64,000 nucleotides of DNA from Rothia uropygialis (GTDB taxonomy: Bacteria; Actinomycetota; Actinomycetes; Actinomycetales; Micrococcaceae): contig NZ_NOIS01000001.1 in NCBI RefSeq assembly GCF_004137765.1, forward strand, positions 682,001 to 746,000, given 5' to 3'. The translations under genes and the position numbers were made by a program. The notes beneath the pieces were generated by a model. It searched no databases. It was not told the DNA's origin and saw only the letters and a list, made by a program, of their open reading frames with translations. Below, in pieces: positions 62,082 to 64,000 of the stretch (within the stretch, counting starts at the first letter, position 1; each line of letters begins with the position of its first letter).

Positions 62082-62645
62082 ATGAGCCGCATTATTGCCG
62101 GGGTGGCTGGCGGAAGCCGTTTGGCATCCGTCAAAGGGCAGAACACACGTCCGACAACCGACCGTGTCAAAGAGGCCCTGTTCTCTCGTCTGGAAACCTA
62201 CGACGTGGTGCGTGATGCTCACGTTCTGGACATTTTCGCAGGCTCCGGCGCACTTGGTCTTGAGGCCGCGAGCCGCGGTGCCGCGGCCGTGACCCTCGTA
62301 GATCGCGACCATGCCGCTCTCGAGGCCTGTACACGCAACCGGCGGACACTCGAGAAATCCGGGGTTCCCGCTCGTATCCAGGTCGTCAGTTCGTCGGCCG
62401 CCACGTATTTGAAACGAGGCGAAGGTCCCTGGGACCTGGTCTTTGTCGACCCTCCCTACGCCATGTCGGAGGCTGAACTGAAGACCCTGCTCGAGGTCAT
62501 GGCTCCCTCGCTGGCCGGCGATGCCGTCGTCGTCGTGGAGCGTTCGACCCGAAGTCTCGAGCCCGAGTGGGGGACAAGCCTTCGACGTTTCGGCCATCGA
62601 ACGTACGGTGAGACCTCCCTATGGTTCGCGGAACCGGAGGCCTGA
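62082..62645 (+). CDS. rsmD: 16S rRNA (guanine(966)-N(2))-methyltransferase RsmD
   Basis: RsmD methylates G966 of 16S rRNA. The 187-residue protein has MSRIIAGVAGGSRLASV, TRPTTDRVKEALFSRLE, the SAM site VLDIFAGSGALGLEAASRGA and the catalytic motif DLVFVDPPYAMS (DPPY). GGAGGAA lies about 8 nt upstream of ATG. The usual downstream coaD is not found in the remaining 1.3 kb; an opposing aminotransferase gene follows instead. Confidence 0.95.
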   Translation: MSRIIAGVAGGSRLASVKGQNTRPTTDRVKEALFSRLETYDVVRDAHVLDIFAGSGALGLEAASRGAAAVTLVDRDHAALEACTRNRRTLEKSGVPARIQVVSSSAATYLKRGEGPWDLVFVDPPYAMSEAELKTLLEVMAPSLAGDAVVVVERSTRSLEPEWGTSLRRFGHRTYGETSLWFAEPEA

Positions 62646-62683
62646 GCATCACCGTGAACTGAGTGACCTAGGCTAGGAGATGG

Positions 62684-63952
62684 TCACAAACCCGCAGTCC
62701 CCAATTTCTCCGTGGCTTCCCGGAGCACATCCGGTCGTTTGCAGAATGCGAAGCGCACCCAATCCGCGTACAAATGCCGGTTCTGCGGTGTGGCGAACGC
62801 CTGCAAAGGCACGACAGCGACCCCTGCGTTTGCAGGAAGTGTCTCAGCTATCTCGATGCCGTCCTTGCCCCATGAAGCGGGTACATTCTCCGTCGAGGCC
62901 ACGGCGAAGAAAGTCCCTTCGGGCTTGACGGGGTTGAACGCCCCGCCGGTCAAACCCTCAAGGAGCGTTTGTCTCTGATTCAGGTACTGGTCCTTCAACT
63001 CCGCGTAGAAATCGGTCTGACGCGCCCAGCGCATGGTTTGGGCTACAGCCCATTGCGCGGGAGCCGCTGCCGAGTGGGACAGATACCCCTTGGTTACCCG
63101 GAGACCGCGGGTCAGCTCGGGCGGTGCGACCGCCCAACCGACCCGCCACCCCGTAATAGAAAAAGTCTTGGAAGCCGAGGAAACACGAATCGTGCGGTCG
63201 CGGCCGGTCTCCAGGGAGGCCGGGTCCACGGTCTCTCGATCAAATGCCAAGTGTTCGTAAACCGAGTCCGTGAGGATGATGGCATCTTTTTCGGCGGCGA
63301 GTTCCGCTATCAGAGACATCGTCTTGGGATCGAATACCTTACCCGTGGGATTGTGTGGGTCGTTGACGACGACCATGCACGTACGCTCCGTAAAGGCTGC
63401 GCGAAGTCGTTCGGGATCCGGGTCGAAGGTCGGCGGAAGCAGAGGGACGGTCACGATTTCAGCGCCCGTCAGACCGGCGATAGCAGGGTAAAGGTCGTAG
63501 AACGGCTCGAAAAGAATGATCTCGTCGCCGGGGGAGAGGAAAGCGAGCATCGAGGCGGTCAACGCTTCGGTCGCACCGGCAGTAATGGTGATTTCCGAAT
63601 CGGCATCGGGACGACGCCGTCCGTGCAGCGACTCGTGCTCGGCCAGTTCCGCGCGTAGTTCCGGTGCCCCTGCGATGGTTGAGTACTGGTTCTTGCCGTC
63701 ACTCACGGCACGATCCAGTGCGGCCGCGAGGACATCAGGGCCGTCGGTGTCGGGGAAGCCTTGCCCCAAGTTGATGGCGTCATATGTGACTGCAAGCGCG
63801 CTCATTTCCTCGAAGATCGTCGAGGACAGGCGACCATTCGGGTCCATCAAGCCCGCGGATTCGGCGAGCCGTTTCCACGGAGGGGCTACGGCGGAGCGAG
63901 CGCCGCAAGAAGTCGAATACGTACTGGTCAGGGGAGTCTGGTGAACAGGCAT
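62684..63952 (-). CDS. Pyridoxal-phosphate-dependent class I/II aminotransferase
   Basis: A fold-type-I PLP enzyme of 422 residues, of the kynurenine/DapC/methionine-aminotransferase subgroup. INLGQGFPDTDGPDVLAAAL (near residue 58) and VVVNDPHNPTGKVFD are family motifs. The PLP lysine is in VSSASKTFSITGWRVGWAV, and the substrate carboxylate Arg in WVRFAFCKRPD. It could be succinyldiaminopimelate aminotransferase (DapC), but other substrates are possible. ATG 63952 is chosen because TACGAT lies 6 nt upstream on the minus strand; a GTG at 63991 would add 13 residues across that box. Confidence 0.9.
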   Translation of the reverse strand: MPVHQTPLTSTYSTSCGARSAVAPPWKRLAESAGLMDPNGRLSSTIFEEMSALAVTYDAINLGQGFPDTDGPDVLAAALDRAVSDGKNQYSTIAGAPELRAELAEHESLHGRRRPDADSEITITAGATEALTASMLAFLSPGDEIILFEPFYDLYPAIAGLTGAEIVTVPLLPPTFDPDPERLRAAFTERTCMVVVNDPHNPTGKVFDPKTMSLIAELAAEKDAIILTDSVYEHLAFDRETVDPASLETGRDRTIRVSSASKTFSITGWRVGWAVAPPELTRGLRVTKGYLSHSAAAPAQWAVAQTMRWARQTDFYAELKDQYLNQRQTLLEGLTGGAFNPVKPEGTFFAVASTENVPASWGKDGIEIAETLPANAGVAVVPLQAFATPQNRHLYADWVRFAFCKRPDVLREATEKLGTAGL

Positions 63953-63958
63953 GCCTAT

Positions 63959-63964
63959 ATCGTA
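63959..63964 (-). promoter_or_regulatory. -10 box for leaderless aminotransferase mRNA
   Basis: On the minus strand TACGAT is followed by 6 nt and ATG 63952. The remaining bases to the right edge (63965-64000) hold no gene that can be recognised. Confidence 0.45.
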
Positions 63965-64000
63965 GGCAGGATCACATGTTTCATCCGACACGGCGCCATG

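Overview
The window looks like a chromosomal segment of a high-GC Gram-positive bacterium, most likely an actinobacterium of the order Micrococcales (a Micrococcaceae-like relative of Arthrobacter, Kocuria or Rothia). The reasons are: NucS-type non-canonical mismatch repair; a mycothiol-dependent formaldehyde dehydrogenase; the actinobacterial families DUF3039, DUF2017 and DUF3515; an IclR-type LtbR/NdgR regulator divergent from leuCD; gene orders shared with Mycobacterium (pncB-clpS-DUF2017-murI-MBL-rph-rdgB, and gpsA-ddl-DUF3515-thiL-DAK2-recG-rsmD); and many start codons placed 6-8 nt after a TANNNT -10 box, the layout of leaderless mRNAs. I see no rRNA, CRISPR array, insertion sequence or prophage. 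This is a core-genome region.

Layout. 0.1-7.2 kb: nucS, a small Cys/His protein, an alpha/beta hydrolase, an AI-2E/PerM-family membrane protein, a thioredoxin-like/TPR protein and a two-gene ABC exporter. 7.3-16 kb: DUF3039, an SF2 helicase, the NAD-salvage pair pncB-pncA, clpS-DUF2017, murI, an MBL hydrolase, rph and rdgB. 16-30 kb: an APH-fold phosphotransferase, a divergent ADP-ribosylglycohydrolase-like protein, sbcD-sbcC with a translationally coupled MFS permease, the mycothiol formaldehyde module (mscR plus MBL), a BrkB/YihY membrane protein with a hydrolase, mqo, and a Tat-lipoprotein peptide-binding protein. 31-33.4 kb: tRNA-Leu, bcp, a MarR regulator, two identical tRNA-Lys genes and an unknown 150-residue protein.

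33.4-51 kb is a branched-chain amino acid region: an attenuator with its own leader peptide ahead of ilvB-ilvN, then ilvC, serA, metG, a SatD-like HTH gene with a membrane partner, leuB, ilvE, a fumarylacetoacetate-hydrolase-family gene, gltX, tRNA-Gln, tRNA-Glu, and the LtbR-type regulator facing leuC-leuD. The pathway therefore appears to be controlled both by ribosome-mediated attenuation (ilvBN) and by an IclR-family regulator (leuCD). 51-64 kb carries envelope and lipid genes (murA, plsC, gpsA, ddl), a DUF3515 lipoprotein, a Pro/Glu/Thr-repeat surface protein, thiL, a short DAK2 protein, recG, rsmD and a class I aminotransferase.

The most interesting signals are not exotic gene cassettes. 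They are the detailed ilvB attenuator (leaderless leader peptide, antiterminator and terminator all visible), the recurrent leaderless-start architecture, a perfect 19-bp-arm inverted repeat just upstream of the SatD-like/membrane gene pair, a divergent ADP-ribosylglycohydrolase-like protein that seems to lack the metal-site motifs, and a 600-bp gene-free stretch after the tRNA-Glu terminator. No clear undescribed defence or mobile system was found.
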